From Deltaproteobacteria bacterium (lineage in GTDB: Bacteria > Desulfobacterota > DSM-4660 > Desulfatiglandales > HGW-15), in the NCBI GenBank assembly GCA_019308525.1, contig JAFDIC010000058.1, positions 1-13,337 on the forward strand: a stretch of DNA of 13,337 bases. Reading direction: 5' to 3'. Below are positions 1 through 6,874 of the stretch, in pieces. A program made the translations under genes and the position numbers. The stretch's first letter is position 1. Each line of letters starts with the position of its first letter. The notes beneath the pieces are model-generated. The model was not told the origin of the DNA, searched no databases, and worked only from the letters and a program-made list of their open reading frames with translations.

Positions 1-887
1 ATCTAATGCAATATATTACGGCAACTTGCGTCTGGGGTATGTTTCAATGGTATAAGGAAAGGGAGCTGCAGGAGAGCATGAAAGGTTCTTCCGTTTGTGA
101 TTTACGAGAAGTTGAGCTTGACCATCAATCTTGGCTACCGCTACTGTAGCTGGTATTCTTTGTCTTAAAGATTCTCTCGGTCTTAAGTGGGTATGTATTT
201 TTGGGAATATATTTGTACTTTCCTTAAGTGTGAAAGTTGTGACGAAGTTGTATCTTGAACAGTGTGTAATGCTTGACTACCTTTCGCGCGCTGGAGATCC
301 TCGATGGAGGTTTCACCTCGTTCATGTATCATGCGGGTCGTAGCGGAATATCTCGATCCGTGGTGAGGCCAAACATTGGGAGTCAGCTTGGATTACCACA
401 TTTGTTGTTAACCTTTGGATGTTGAAAGTTTTCGTCAGGAGTTTTTTGCAGGCAGAGAAGAGGATATGAGGATAGTATGAGGATAGTGAGGATAGGGACG
501 ACCTTCAATAATTGAATAAGTCAACCCTATGTCGGTTGTGTATTCGGGTGAGGAGACTCTACGTCGTCTCTGACATAGTCAGTTGTCTAATACAGCGGTG
601 GAGCAACACCGCAAAGACAAAGGGCACTAAGGCCTGATAGTTGGGTTATTTGGGTATTGAAATGGCCTCCCCTCTTTCCGAGATGTTACGATTAGCGGCC
701 TATCTGGTGAATTGCTCAAGGGTTATGAAATGTGGAAAGACTAGAAATGGGTGGCTTTGAGCAAAACTGACTTAGATGAAATCATAGCCTGAAAGATCGA
801 ACCTGATGTTCATTTTTCGTTCGAGGGCTAATAGGCTTTCAAAAGCGAGCATGGTTGGAGTGACCAGGCATAGAAGGGAGGAAAAAG
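1..887. other. Gene-poor region, no convincing CDS
   Basis: I find no reading frame here with a credible start, ribosome binding site and protein-like composition; the best open stretch (131-343, plus) has no recognisable motif and no Shine-Dalgarno sequence. The bases look less GC-rich than the coding part of the window. Structures seen are a triple TGAGGATAG repeat at 467-495 and a short perfect hairpin (GCGGTG/CACCGC) near 596-613. Because a broken gene and a decayed insertion sequence follow, this is most simply old, degraded accessory DNA. It could hide remnants too eroded to recognise by eye. Confidence 0.5.
467..495. repeat. Triple direct repeat TGAGGATAG
   Basis: The 9-mer TGAGGATAG occurs at 467-475, 478-486 and 487-495. 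The first two copies are separated by two bases and the last two abut. A related AGAGGATA lies just upstream (459-466). This could be slippage-generated microsatellite-like DNA or an iterated protein-binding site. No gene lies close enough downstream to favour a regulatory role. Confidence 0.6.
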
Positions 888-1526
888 ATGCGTCTGGACG
901 GGCAGAATGTGCTGAGAAGTCTCAGAAATGTTCGTTGGAATGTGGCAGGCAAGACTTATGGTAATAACCATTCTACACTTATCGGTCTGCTCGTTGACTG
1001 GTGGGTCTCGGTATCTCCAGATTGTCACTGGGCTTTGGAGGGTGGTCCGGCCAACGGATACAAGGGAAAAGGCGTTCGCGGGCAATGTGACGGAATGCTG
1101 TGTGCTAATGATGAGCCAGTTGGGGTTGTAGAGGTGGAAGGGTAGCGGTATGAACAAACGGCCAAGAAGATCGGAACGTTTTTCAATGCCAGAAGGCGCG
1201 ATTATGAGTCCCTTAGATTTGGGATCCTTCTTTTGTACTCGTACCAGGCCTCAGGGCGCGGGGAAAAACGTGCATACCCGGAAGCCTTTAACTCAAAGGT
1301 TCTGAATGCTGTCAAGAAACTCACGAGTAAACACAGGGAAAACTTCTTGATAGTGATAGGATTAAATAAAGAGTACCAGCGTGAAGAGTCTGGCATACGT
1401 AATCTGAACGAGTATTACAAAGGGCAACCTAGCGTTATTGAAGGGCGTCTGTTTCAAAAAGGTGAGCAGAGAAAGAGTCTCTGTTTCTATAATCACCCAA
1501 GGAACTATGGAAGGGTCACCCATTAA
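888..1526 (+). pseudogene. Hypothetical protein interrupted by one in-frame TAG (possible PD-(D/E)XK-like)
   Basis: Two open stretches, 888-1142 and 1146-1526, lie in the same frame and are separated only by a TAG at 1143-1145 (codon 86 of 212). The start is ATG 888 with AGGGAGG six bases upstream. Read through the TAG, the product is coherent: a QCD motif (Asp68), a hydrophobic strand ending in Glu82-Val83-Glu84, then the amber codon, Arg-Tyr-Glu and a helix with two lysines, further hydrophobic strands (ILLLYSY, FLIVIGL) and a basic, aromatic C-terminus. An Asp, followed by a strand ending in E-x-E and a helix, resembles the core of PD-(D/E)XK nuclease-like folds, with Glu at the usual Lys position; that is inference. 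I do not recognise the family. The simplest explanation is a nonsense mutation; a sequencing error or TAG recoding is less likely. The gene sits in decayed DNA, which favours a true pseudogene. Confidence 0.6.
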
Positions 1527-1717
1527 AGGGCTAGTCAAGTGAAAAAACACCCACCATGCGAAAAAATTGTCTTTCTTCGCTTGACTCCAGCCTCTGCACC
1601 AGCACGGCCTTGTTTGCAGCCCTCTTCGCACCTGTTATTTCTCTGGGTGAAGCAGATTCCAATCACACCTGGTGGCTTTATACCAACCCTACTACCGAAT
1701 CACCACTTCACCCAGGA
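1527..1717 (-). mobile_element. Probable 3' flank of the IS110-family remnant
   Basis: This stretch lies downstream of the transposase remnant when read on the minus strand. It has no credible gene of its own; the short plus-strand frames in it lack supporting signals. IS110 elements carry noncoding flanks on both sides of the transposase and generally lack terminal inverted repeats, so the exact end cannot be set from one copy. It probably falls somewhere around 1530-1560, near the end of the preceding broken gene. This is inference from the layout. Confidence 0.35.
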
Positions 1718-2248
1718 TCAGTGCTTAAAGAGTTCTTTGGTGTCATAAGGCATCTGGCCGCGCATAATGAAGTACGACGCCTTGGCTAACTTGTTGCTTA
1801 ATGCCTTGATGGCAACAACTCCGTTGCTCTTGCTTCTCTTGCGTTGGTAAAACCCTTGGGCCTCCGGACAATACCGAACAGCAAAATTGGCTGCTTCCAC
1901 ATAGGCCCAGGCAAGATACCGGTTACCATTCTTCCTGTTGTTCTCACCCTTCTTCTTCTCATTGCTAAGCCTCTCGCTCCTCACACAGCGACAATAGGAG
2001 CAGTAGTGGCTTGCCTTCGAAGACCGTCCGATGTCTCCAGCCTCCAGCATGATCGTCAATCCAAGGATCAGACCAAGGCCAGGTATTGTCAGCAAACACC
2101 TGAACTCATCTCCTCCCCATCAATGCTGATAAAACAGAAATCAAGCCTGTTGGGCAGCTTCTTACCGAAAAGCCTCCCGATCCTGTTCATCGATAACTGC
2201 CATAAAGTTATTACTTGAATGAAGATGAATACCAGCGTATGCTTCCAT
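1718..2248 (-). pseudogene. IS110-family transposase, internally deleted and frameshifted
   Basis: The C-terminal part (2095 down to 1718, 125 codons) is clearly the IS110/IS116/IS902 transposase_20 domain: it opens with LTIPGLGLILGLTIMLEAGD and continues with YCRCVRSERLSN, KKKGENNRKNGNRYLAWAYV and EAANFAVRYCPEA, all typical of the family. An N-terminal fragment starts at ATG 2248 behind an excellent AGGAGGTG at 2254-2261 and begins MEAYAGIHLHSSNNFMAVID, the usual IS110 start with the first RuvC-like Asp. It ends at a TAA after 28 codons; the family text resumes one frame over (KKLPNRL), then jumps to the C-terminal domain. Most of the DEDD catalytic domain and the linker, some 200 residues in intact members, is therefore missing. 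An intact protein would be about 330-420 residues. The element cannot move by itself. Confidence 0.88.
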
Positions 2249-2431
2249 TTGGACACCTCCTAAATCCTATTGAAATTGTTACGCCTATGCGTACTGGTTC
2301 CATAGCACATTTTGCTATGGAGAAGGAGGCGTCCACCACCTTAACGCTTGGGACTTTATATGATTATCACACCTGTTCTCACTGTACGGCGTGGAAACAA
2401 TCCCCAGGCCGGAAGGATGATAAATAGGCGT
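2249..2431 (-). ncRNA. Candidate remnant of IS110 bridge-RNA / left-end region
   Basis: This noncoding stretch lies immediately upstream of the transposase start (minus strand), where classic IS110 elements encode a structured bridge RNA of roughly 150-200 nt. A perfect 9-bp hairpin is visible: TCCATAGCA at 2299-2307, a five-base loop, and TGCTATGGA at 2313-2321. A second 8-bp inverted pair, ACGCCTAT (2281-2288) and ATAGGCGT (2424-2431), could close a larger domain or mark the element end. The position and structure are seen in the sequence; the bridge-RNA identity follows from family knowledge and is not proven here. The next gene starts 44 bases to the right, so this DNA may also serve as its upstream region. 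Confidence 0.35.
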
Positions 2432-2474
2432 GATAGATAGGTGTGACCCCTTTTCCGGAAAGGAGGGAGGCGAT

Positions 2475-2834
2475 ATGGGGAAAAAACAATTAACTCTGTT
2501 AATAGTCTTTGCCTTTGGGATTGTTAGCTTTCCCCTCTTTGGGCCGGGAGATGCCCTTGCCCAGTTCGGTCTCGGGCAACAGGTACCTCAACAACAGGCC
2601 GTAGGAGGGGTGCTGGGCTGCGCAGGTGGCAGATACGTGTTTGGGCAGATCTCCGATTCAAGCAAGGACCAATTTATGCTGGATACATTGACCGGCAGGC
2701 TGTGGGGAATCGCAAAAAGCGGAGAGGTGGGCCTCTTTTTGAGGGCCATACCCTACAAAACGGAGAAAGGGGATTATAGTCTGGTTCCAGAGCCATTATC
2801 CAGGCCCGTCGGGAACGAAGCTGAGAAGCAGTAA
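2475..2834 (+). CDS. Small exported protein of unknown function
   Basis: The 119-residue product begins MGKKQLTLLIVFAFG, a typical Sec signal peptide with a basic n-region and a hydrophobic core to about residue 22, and an ALAQ cleavage site near residue 30. The mature part is about 89 residues: a short Gln-rich stretch (residues 35-41), then a compact domain with GRYVFGQIS (52-60) and FMLDTLTGRLWGI (67-79). The FMLDT-x-TG-x-W pattern recurs in small bacterial exported or lipobox-like proteins and suggests a beta-sheet domain; no catalytic residues are apparent. I chose ATG 2475 over an in-frame GTG at 2430 because it has AGGAGGGAGG directly upstream and places the signal peptide at the N-terminus. 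The next gene starts 12 bases after the stop, and its ribosome binding site overlaps this stop codon (TAAGGAG), so the two are probably co-transcribed. Function unknown. Confidence 0.8.
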   Translation: MGKKQLTLLIVFAFGIVSFPLFGPGDALAQFGLGQQVPQQQAVGGVLGCAGGRYVFGQISDSSKDQFMLDTLTGRLWGIAKSGEVGLFLRAIPYKTEKGDYSLVPEPLSRPVGNEAEKQ

Positions 2835-2846
2835 GGAGAAAAAAGT

Positions 2847-3488
2847 ATGACAATTGTTGAAGACAACGCGAACATGGTGCTGGAGAGGCTTGTACTGGGG
2901 CCCTATGATACAAATTGCTACATTCTTTCCTGCAAGAAGACGGGGGAGGCTATCTTGGTTGACGCCCCGGCAGAGGCCAAGAAGATCCTGGCGGCCTTGA
3001 AGGGAAAGAATCCCAAGTACATTGTCATCACCCACAACCATATGGACCACCTGGGCGCCCTTGAAGAAGTCCGTTCGGCACTTTCGATCCCTGTGGCCGC
3101 TCACCCCCTCGATGCTGAGGGGCTTCCGTCCACACCGGAGATCTTTCTAAAGCAGGGCGACAGGATCACCTTTGGAAACCTGTCCCTCGATCTCTTCCAT
3201 ACTCCTGGGCATACACCCGGGAGCATCTGCCTTTACATGGCACCCGTCCTCCTGTCGGGGGATACGATTTTCCCGGGTGGCCCTGGCAAGACCGGGTCTC
3301 CTGAGAGGTTGAGCCAGATAGTCGCATCCATCAAGGACAAGATTTTCGTTTTACCGGAAGACACCCGGATTTATCCAGGTCATGGGGAGTCAACCACCCT
3401 GAAAAAGGAGAAGGCGGAATTCGAGGTCTTTGCCTCCAGGCCCCATGATCCCGGTCTTTGCGGAGATGTCCTCTGGCTCTCTTCCTGA
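2847..3488 (+). CDS. MBL-fold metallo-hydrolase, glyoxalase II-like
   Basis: The 213-residue protein is a complete metallo-beta-lactamase-fold hydrolase of the glyoxalase II-like group. The metal ligands are visible in order: THNHMDH (His63, His65, Asp67, His68), HTPGHTPGS (His122), SGDTIF (Asp139) and YPGHG (His179). This is the full dinuclear metal set, so the enzyme should be active. Family members hydrolyse thioesters such as S-lactoylglutathione, or other esters; the substrate here cannot be read from sequence. Its length is shorter than true GloB, which carries an extra C-terminal glutathione-binding domain, so glutathione specificity is unlikely. No signal peptide, hence cytoplasmic. 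The ATG has AAGGAG upstream that overlaps the stop codon of the preceding gene. It converges on a PIG-L deacetylase. Confidence 0.9.
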   Translation: MTIVEDNANMVLERLVLGPYDTNCYILSCKKTGEAILVDAPAEAKKILAALKGKNPKYIVITHNHMDHLGALEEVRSALSIPVAAHPLDAEGLPSTPEIFLKQGDRITFGNLSLDLFHTPGHTPGSICLYMAPVLLSGDTIFPGGPGKTGSPERLSQIVASIKDKIFVLPEDTRIYPGHGESTTLKKEKAEFEVFASRPHDPGLCGDVLWLSS

Positions 3489-3520
3489 AGTGGCCTTTGC
3501 AGGTATACCCCGGTAGGAGC

Positions 3521-3563
3521 GGTTCCCTGCGGCCCGGAGTCCGGTTGGATTCGGGCAGGGACC
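3521..3563. terminator. Possible bidirectional terminator-like inverted repeat
   Basis: Between two convergent genes, GGTTCCCTGC (3521-3530) can pair with GCAGGGACC (3555-3563), leaving one bulged T and a 24-base intervening segment that is itself GC-rich. No T-run follows on either strand, so it is not a canonical intrinsic terminator. Its position between convergent stop codons is the main argument. Confidence 0.3.
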
Positions 3564-3593
3564 GGGTGTTCCTGTTCGAGAAGTGCCTTTGGC

Positions 3594-4292
3594 TCATTGC
3601 CAAATTTCTTCCCTGTGAAATGCTTCCGCCAACTCAAAATCCTTCCCTCTGGCAAATGCCCTGTGCCTTTCCCTCAGTCTCTTCTCTAGTTCTTCTGGAG
3701 GGATTTGGCCGACTTGGCTCTTATGGCATCGCAATGCGGCCAACTTGAGATCAAAGGTGCTTGTTATGTCGGAGTAGAAATTGGGATCCTCCGATGCCCA
3801 ACACAAGATCTCCCTTACCTTGTGGGGTTGAAACCCCTCTTGAATCAAGTCGGGATAGGCGAGGTAGTCCCTTGCATAGGGGAAGACGGCGTCGAGGGTT
3901 ACTTGACCGGCTATCCTGTGATCCCTGTGCCAGACATAGCGCTTGTAAGGATCGGCCGTAACGACCGTGTACGGTCTATAAGTCCTTATGAGACGTACCA
4001 GTTTCTTTCGGAACTCGGCGGTATCTTCAAGCGCCTGATCCGGGTAGCCGAGAAAAACAACATCTTTGACTCCTAGCAGTTTGGCCGCTTCCAACTGCTC
4101 CTCTACCCTGATCTTGGCGAGTTTCTCCGGGTCCGTTCTCGAGTCATTGGAGCCCTTGTCGCCGTTTGTACAAACTACGTATACTACGTCCTTTCCGTCC
4201 CTGACCCAGCGGGCTACAGTGCCCGCCACACCAAATTCAGCATCATCAGGATGGGGGGTAACAACCATAACTTGGGTGTTATTGGACTGCAT
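3594..4292 (-). CDS. PIG-L / LmbE-family N-acetylglucosaminyl deacetylase-like protein
   Basis: The 232-residue protein belongs to the zinc-dependent PIG-L/LmbE deacetylases. The family start motif is present as TPHPDDAEFG (His14, Asp16, Asp17), and the third zinc ligand lies in WHRDH (His122-Asp124-His125). The family removes acetyl groups from N-acetylglucosamine conjugates; members include MshB and BshB (mycothiol and bacillithiol synthesis) and Mca (thiol conjugate amidase). No signal peptide, so cytoplasmic. The stretch ADPYKRYVWHRDHR and the later RCHKSQVGQ are typical of a widespread subfamily without assigned substrate. Start ATG 4292 has AGGAGG about ten bases upstream. It is divergent from a tandem-GNAT gene (297-base spacer) and close to an MshA-like glycosyltransferase, which makes a GlcNAc-conjugate substrate attractive, but this is inference. 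Confidence 0.92.
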   Translation of the reverse strand: MQSNNTQVMVVTPHPDDAEFGVAGTVARWVRDGKDVVYVVCTNGDKGSNDSRTDPEKLAKIRVEEQLEAAKLLGVKDVVFLGYPDQALEDTAEFRKKLVRLIRTYRPYTVVTADPYKRYVWHRDHRIAGQVTLDAVFPYARDYLAYPDLIQEGFQPHKVREILCWASEDPNFYSDITSTFDLKLAALRCHKSQVGQIPPEELEKRLRERHRAFARGKDFELAEAFHREEIWQ

Positions 4293-4589
4293 GTCTCTGT
4301 TTCCTCCTGGCTTCGGTTCCGAGGGATGCGAGAAACAGGTGATTGTTGTGGAGACCAGTTCCCTGCTCGCTATCTGCGTTCTTGCTGTCGGACAGATCCC
4401 CCAAATTTTTATAAAATAACAACTACAGTGCTAATGGGCAACCCTCCTGTCCCGGTAAAATCAGGGCAGGCATGAATGGCCTGGTCCTCACAGGTACTTG
4501 AGGCCGCTAAAATGATACCAAAATGGAAACAATGGGCCTAAAATGTTAGGATGACGCCTCTTGCTCAAACCCGGAAGTGGTGAGAAAAA
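4293..4589. promoter_or_regulatory. Divergent intergenic region (deacetylase / tandem GNAT)
   Basis: This 297-base spacer must carry signals for both flanking genes. The only AT-rich tract is at about 4404-4420 and contains TATAAA (4410-4415), a possible -10 box; no well-spaced consensus -35 is evident on either strand. A perfect TGTC-G-GACA inverted repeat lies at 4386-4394. Two weak inverted pairs follow: CCTGTCC (4446-4452) with GGGCAGG (4464-4470), and GGCCT (4478-4482) with AGGCC (4501-4505). No open reading frame with a ribosome binding site was found. Confidence 0.35.
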
Positions 4590-5528
4590 ATGAATGACAG
4601 GACGCTTCGAATTAGTAACTACAAACCCGAGGATGTGAAGAAACTTAAGGCCTTGCGCTCGCGGGCACGTCCGGGGTTAGGGACCTCATGTATGCATCCG
4701 GTAGATGAGATCCTTCGTGACCTGCATCGGCCCAATCATTGCCCTGAAAGGGATCTTTTCCTGGCAGAGCTTGAAAATACCATAGCAGGCTACATGGACG
4801 TAATCCGCGAGCACGTCATCAAGAGGGCCGTTTTGAACTACCTGGTTCGTCCGGGAGAGCAATTTGGCTATGTATTCAGGGAGCTGTTACGCCATTGCGT
4901 GAAGAGGTCAGAAGATCTGGGTCTTCTTTACATCCATATCAATGTTCCGGAACCGGATATCACCACCAGGGAAATGCTGGCAGATGAAGGTTTCAAGTTT
5001 GTAAAGCGGTACACCGAAATGGTCATAAACATTGGAGGAAGAGACATCGGGTCAGAAATTCTTTCAGGGACCTGTTTGAGGAACCTTGAAAAGGGAGAAG
5101 AAGACAGGCTGAGGGACATCCAAAACAAGGCCTTTATGGGAACCTGGGGCTTCAACCCCAACAGCCTCGAGGACATCATTCACCGCATGAAGCAGGCGGA
5201 TACTTCTCCCGAAGATGTCATCCTCTGTCTGCAAGGGCACAAACCCGTTGCCTATTGTTGGACAGTCCTGTGCCAAGGTTCAAGAGATCGCCGGGAGAAC
5301 AGGGCAAGGATTCATATGCTGGGAGTAGCCCCTGAATTCCGGGGGAAGGGAATGGGCAGGGCAATATTGCTGGCCGGTCTACGCCATTTGAAAAACAAGG
5401 GGTTTGATTGTGTGGAGTTGACGTGCGATACCGAGAACCTCGTCGCCCTTTCTCTCTACCGGAAGATAGGTTTCAGGGGACACTCAGCCAGCCTGTGGTA
5501 CGAAAAGAAGACTGGGCAACCTTCCTAA
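4590..5528 (+). CDS. Tandem GNAT-domain acetyltransferase (MshD-like architecture)
   Basis: The 312-residue protein has a clear C-terminal GNAT domain (about residues 160-305): strand MLGVAPEF, the acetyl-CoA pyrophosphate loop RGKGMG (251-256), helix LLAGLRHL, then LTCDTENLVALSLYRKIGF (277-295). The N-terminal half (about 1-150) has a GNAT-like secondary-structure pattern but no intact pyrophosphate loop, as expected for a degenerate first domain. Mycothiol synthase MshD has the same layout (two GNAT domains, N-terminal one degraded) and nearly the same length. The family acetylates amines with acetyl-CoA; the acceptor is unknown, and many tandem GNATs are unrelated to MshD. Start ATG 4590 has only a modest ribosome binding site (GGTGAG). 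It is divergent from the deacetylase and upstream of the CelD/GT4 pair, which has its own promoter. No signal peptide. Confidence 0.85.
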   Translation: MNDRTLRISNYKPEDVKKLKALRSRARPGLGTSCMHPVDEILRDLHRPNHCPERDLFLAELENTIAGYMDVIREHVIKRAVLNYLVRPGEQFGYVFRELLRHCVKRSEDLGLLYIHINVPEPDITTREMLADEGFKFVKRYTEMVINIGGRDIGSEILSGTCLRNLEKGEEDRLRDIQNKAFMGTWGFNPNSLEDIIHRMKQADTSPEDVILCLQGHKPVAYCWTVLCQGSRDRRENRARIHMLGVAPEFRGKGMGRAILLAGLRHLKNKGFDCVELTCDTENLVALSLYRKIGFRGHSASLWYEKKTGQPS

Positions 5529-5554
5529 GATATTGGCAAAAGGATATGTTACCC

Positions 5555-5583
5555 TTGACATAATGTGAGCTTTTCTCTAATAT
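5555..5583 (+). promoter_or_regulatory. Near-consensus sigma-70 promoter
   Basis: TTGACA at 5555-5560 and TAATAT at 5578-5583 are separated by exactly 17 bases. The -35 is perfect and the -10 matches five of six positions. It lies just after the tandem-GNAT stop and points at the CelD-type gene. Transcription would start near 5590 and give a leader of about 190 bases. Strong constitutive-type boxes with a structured leader suggest control after initiation. Confidence 0.7.
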
Positions 5584-5604
5584 TTCACTTCTTTGAGCGC
5601 GCGA

Positions 5605-5774
5605 ACAGCAGAAGGGATGCTGTCAATCCTCTCATAACGGATAGGGGAACCCCTGTGGTGCCTTTAAGACCGGGGCTCCACAAAAGTATCCCCTATTCTC
5701 CACAAGTTTAGCAGCAGGAAATGGGTTTGAGTACATCCCACCCTCCGGAAGGGAGAAACGGGGGGAGGAAGGAG
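5605..5774 (+). promoter_or_regulatory. Structured mRNA leader upstream of the CelD/GT4 pair
   Basis: The predicted leader folds by eye into several elements. Hairpin 1 is ACAGCA (5605-5610) with TGCTGT (5618-5623). A long composite stem pairs 5639-5648 with 5689-5698 (ten pairs, one G-T wobble, containing ATAGGGGA/TCCCCTAT). Inside it, GTGGTGCC (5655-5662) pairs with GGGCTCCAC (5673-5681) apart from one T-T mismatch. Near the start codon, CCCT (5741-5744) can pair with AGGG (5750-5753), or alternatively CCTCC (5742-5746) can pair with GGAGG (5764-5768) beside the ribosome binding site GGAG (5771-5774). It matches no riboswitch class I can name. No poly-T follows the main stem, so an intrinsic terminator is unlikely. 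A small repeated element (REP or MITE type) is an alternative. Confidence 0.45.
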
Positions 5775-5781
5775 CAGTGAC

Positions 5782-6825
5782 ATGAACGGGGATCCCTCCC
5801 CTTCTTGCGTGGCGGGCCAGGTGCCGATTGTGCGAAGTAATCCGGGGTTGAGATCAAGTGTAGAGGACATTGGGGCCCTTGATTACCTGTACGAACAAAG
5901 TAGACACAGGTTGAAGTGGGCCCCTTTATTCGTCTTACCTCCCTGGTTGAGGTCATGGTGGGAAGCCTTTGGCGGGGATATGTCTCCATATCCATATGCT
6001 GTGAGAGAAGATGGGGGTGAGCTGGCCGGTTTTGCCCCCCTGGTAACAGAGGGAGACAGGGCCTTCTTCATGGGAAGCGAAGACGTCTGTGACTTCATGG
6101 ACTTCGTCCTGTCACCTGGAAGTGAGGACGCTTTTTTTGATCTCTTCTGGGAAGACCTGAAGGGGAAAGGGGTCCGCCTGCTCGTCCTGGGAGCCGTGAG
6201 ACCGGATTCGGCAGTAACGAGGCATGTGGCAGAATCCGCGGAGACAATGGGTTTCCATGTCTCCTGGGAAGATGCAGGTACCACCCTGGAGATGAGTCTT
6301 CCCGGTTCATGGGACGAATATCTCGACATGTTGAGCGGGAAACAGCGCCACGAGTTGAGGCGTAAACTGAGGCGTTTGGAGGAGGCAGGGGAGGTGGGTT
6401 ACAGGGTAATAGGAAATATTGAAGAGGATCCCAGTGCCCTTGATCTCTTTTTTCTCTTGTTTCGAAAGAGCAGGAAGGCCAAGGAAGAGTTCATGAGTCC
6501 TGAAAGGGAGACCTTTTTTGGCACCTTGGCCCTGAAGACATCCCGGGCCGGCCTATTGCGAATGGGCATCCTGGAATTGGGGGGCAATCCTGTCGCGGCA
6601 GTAATGTGCTTCGATCACGGTGGGGTCACCTATCTCTATAACAGCGGGTTTGACCCCGAGTACGCCAGCTTGAGCGTGGGTCTCGTGTCAAAGATCCTTT
6701 GCATCAAAGACAGCATAGAAAAGGGAAGGAGAAAATTCGACTTCTTAAAAGGTCCGGAAGTGTACAAGTATCGACTTGGAGGGGTAGAGGTCCCCTTGAA
6801 AAGATGCAAGATTACCCTCCGATAG
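5782..6825 (+). CDS. CelD/BcsL-type GNAT acyltransferase (Acetyltransf_6, FemAB-like)
   Basis: The 347-residue protein has the CelD/FemAB-like double-GNAT layout. Visible family features are an early Trp-rich segment (WLRSWWEAFGG, 55-65), the basic helix KQRHELRRKLRRLEE (187-201), a strand pair GLLRMGILELGGNPVA (257-272), then YLYNSGFDPEYASLSVG (284-300) and the terminal FDFLKGPEVYKYRLG (319-333). The length fits the family (about 330-400). Members are found with exopolysaccharide and cellulose genes and are thought to transfer acyl groups to sugars; FemAB relatives use aminoacyl-tRNA. The substrate is not known. ATG 5782 follows GGAG at 5771-5774. It is the first gene after the promoter at 5555 and lies 49 bases before the GT4 gene, so the two probably form an operon. 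Cytoplasmic; no signal peptide or membrane segment. Confidence 0.85.
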   Translation: MNGDPSPSCVAGQVPIVRSNPGLRSSVEDIGALDYLYEQSRHRLKWAPLFVLPPWLRSWWEAFGGDMSPYPYAVREDGGELAGFAPLVTEGDRAFFMGSEDVCDFMDFVLSPGSEDAFFDLFWEDLKGKGVRLLVLGAVRPDSAVTRHVAESAETMGFHVSWEDAGTTLEMSLPGSWDEYLDMLSGKQRHELRRKLRRLEEAGEVGYRVIGNIEEDPSALDLFFLLFRKSRKAKEEFMSPERETFFGTLALKTSRAGLLRMGILELGGNPVAAVMCFDHGGVTYLYNSGFDPEYASLSVGLVSKILCIKDSIEKGRRKFDFLKGPEVYKYRLGGVEVPLKRCKITLR

Positions 6826-6874
6826 GCCTTGGAAGACCGCAAGGCATGCGTGTGAGGGCTCAATAGAGGAAGGC

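Noticed and set aside
131..343. 70-codon open frame on the plus strand
   Set aside because: No ribosome binding site, no recognisable motif and no support from neighbours; the length is expected by chance.
590..660. Resemblance to a GEMM (cyclic-di-GMP) riboswitch: a GCGGTG/CACCGC hairpin followed by GCAAAG, then GGGC and TAGTTGGGTTA
   Set aside because: The conserved 5' segment of the aptamer and the pairing that should close its outer stem are missing, the hairpin loop is not a GNRA tetraloop, and no gene follows directly. The similarity is partial and probably chance.
1539..1789. Two overlapping plus-strand open frames
   Set aside because: They run antisense into the IS110 remnant and its flank, share no protein-like pattern and lack ribosome binding sites.
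1844..2218. 124-codon plus-strand open frame
   Set aside because: It is the antisense shadow of the IS110 transposase remnant, whose minus-strand reading is unmistakable.
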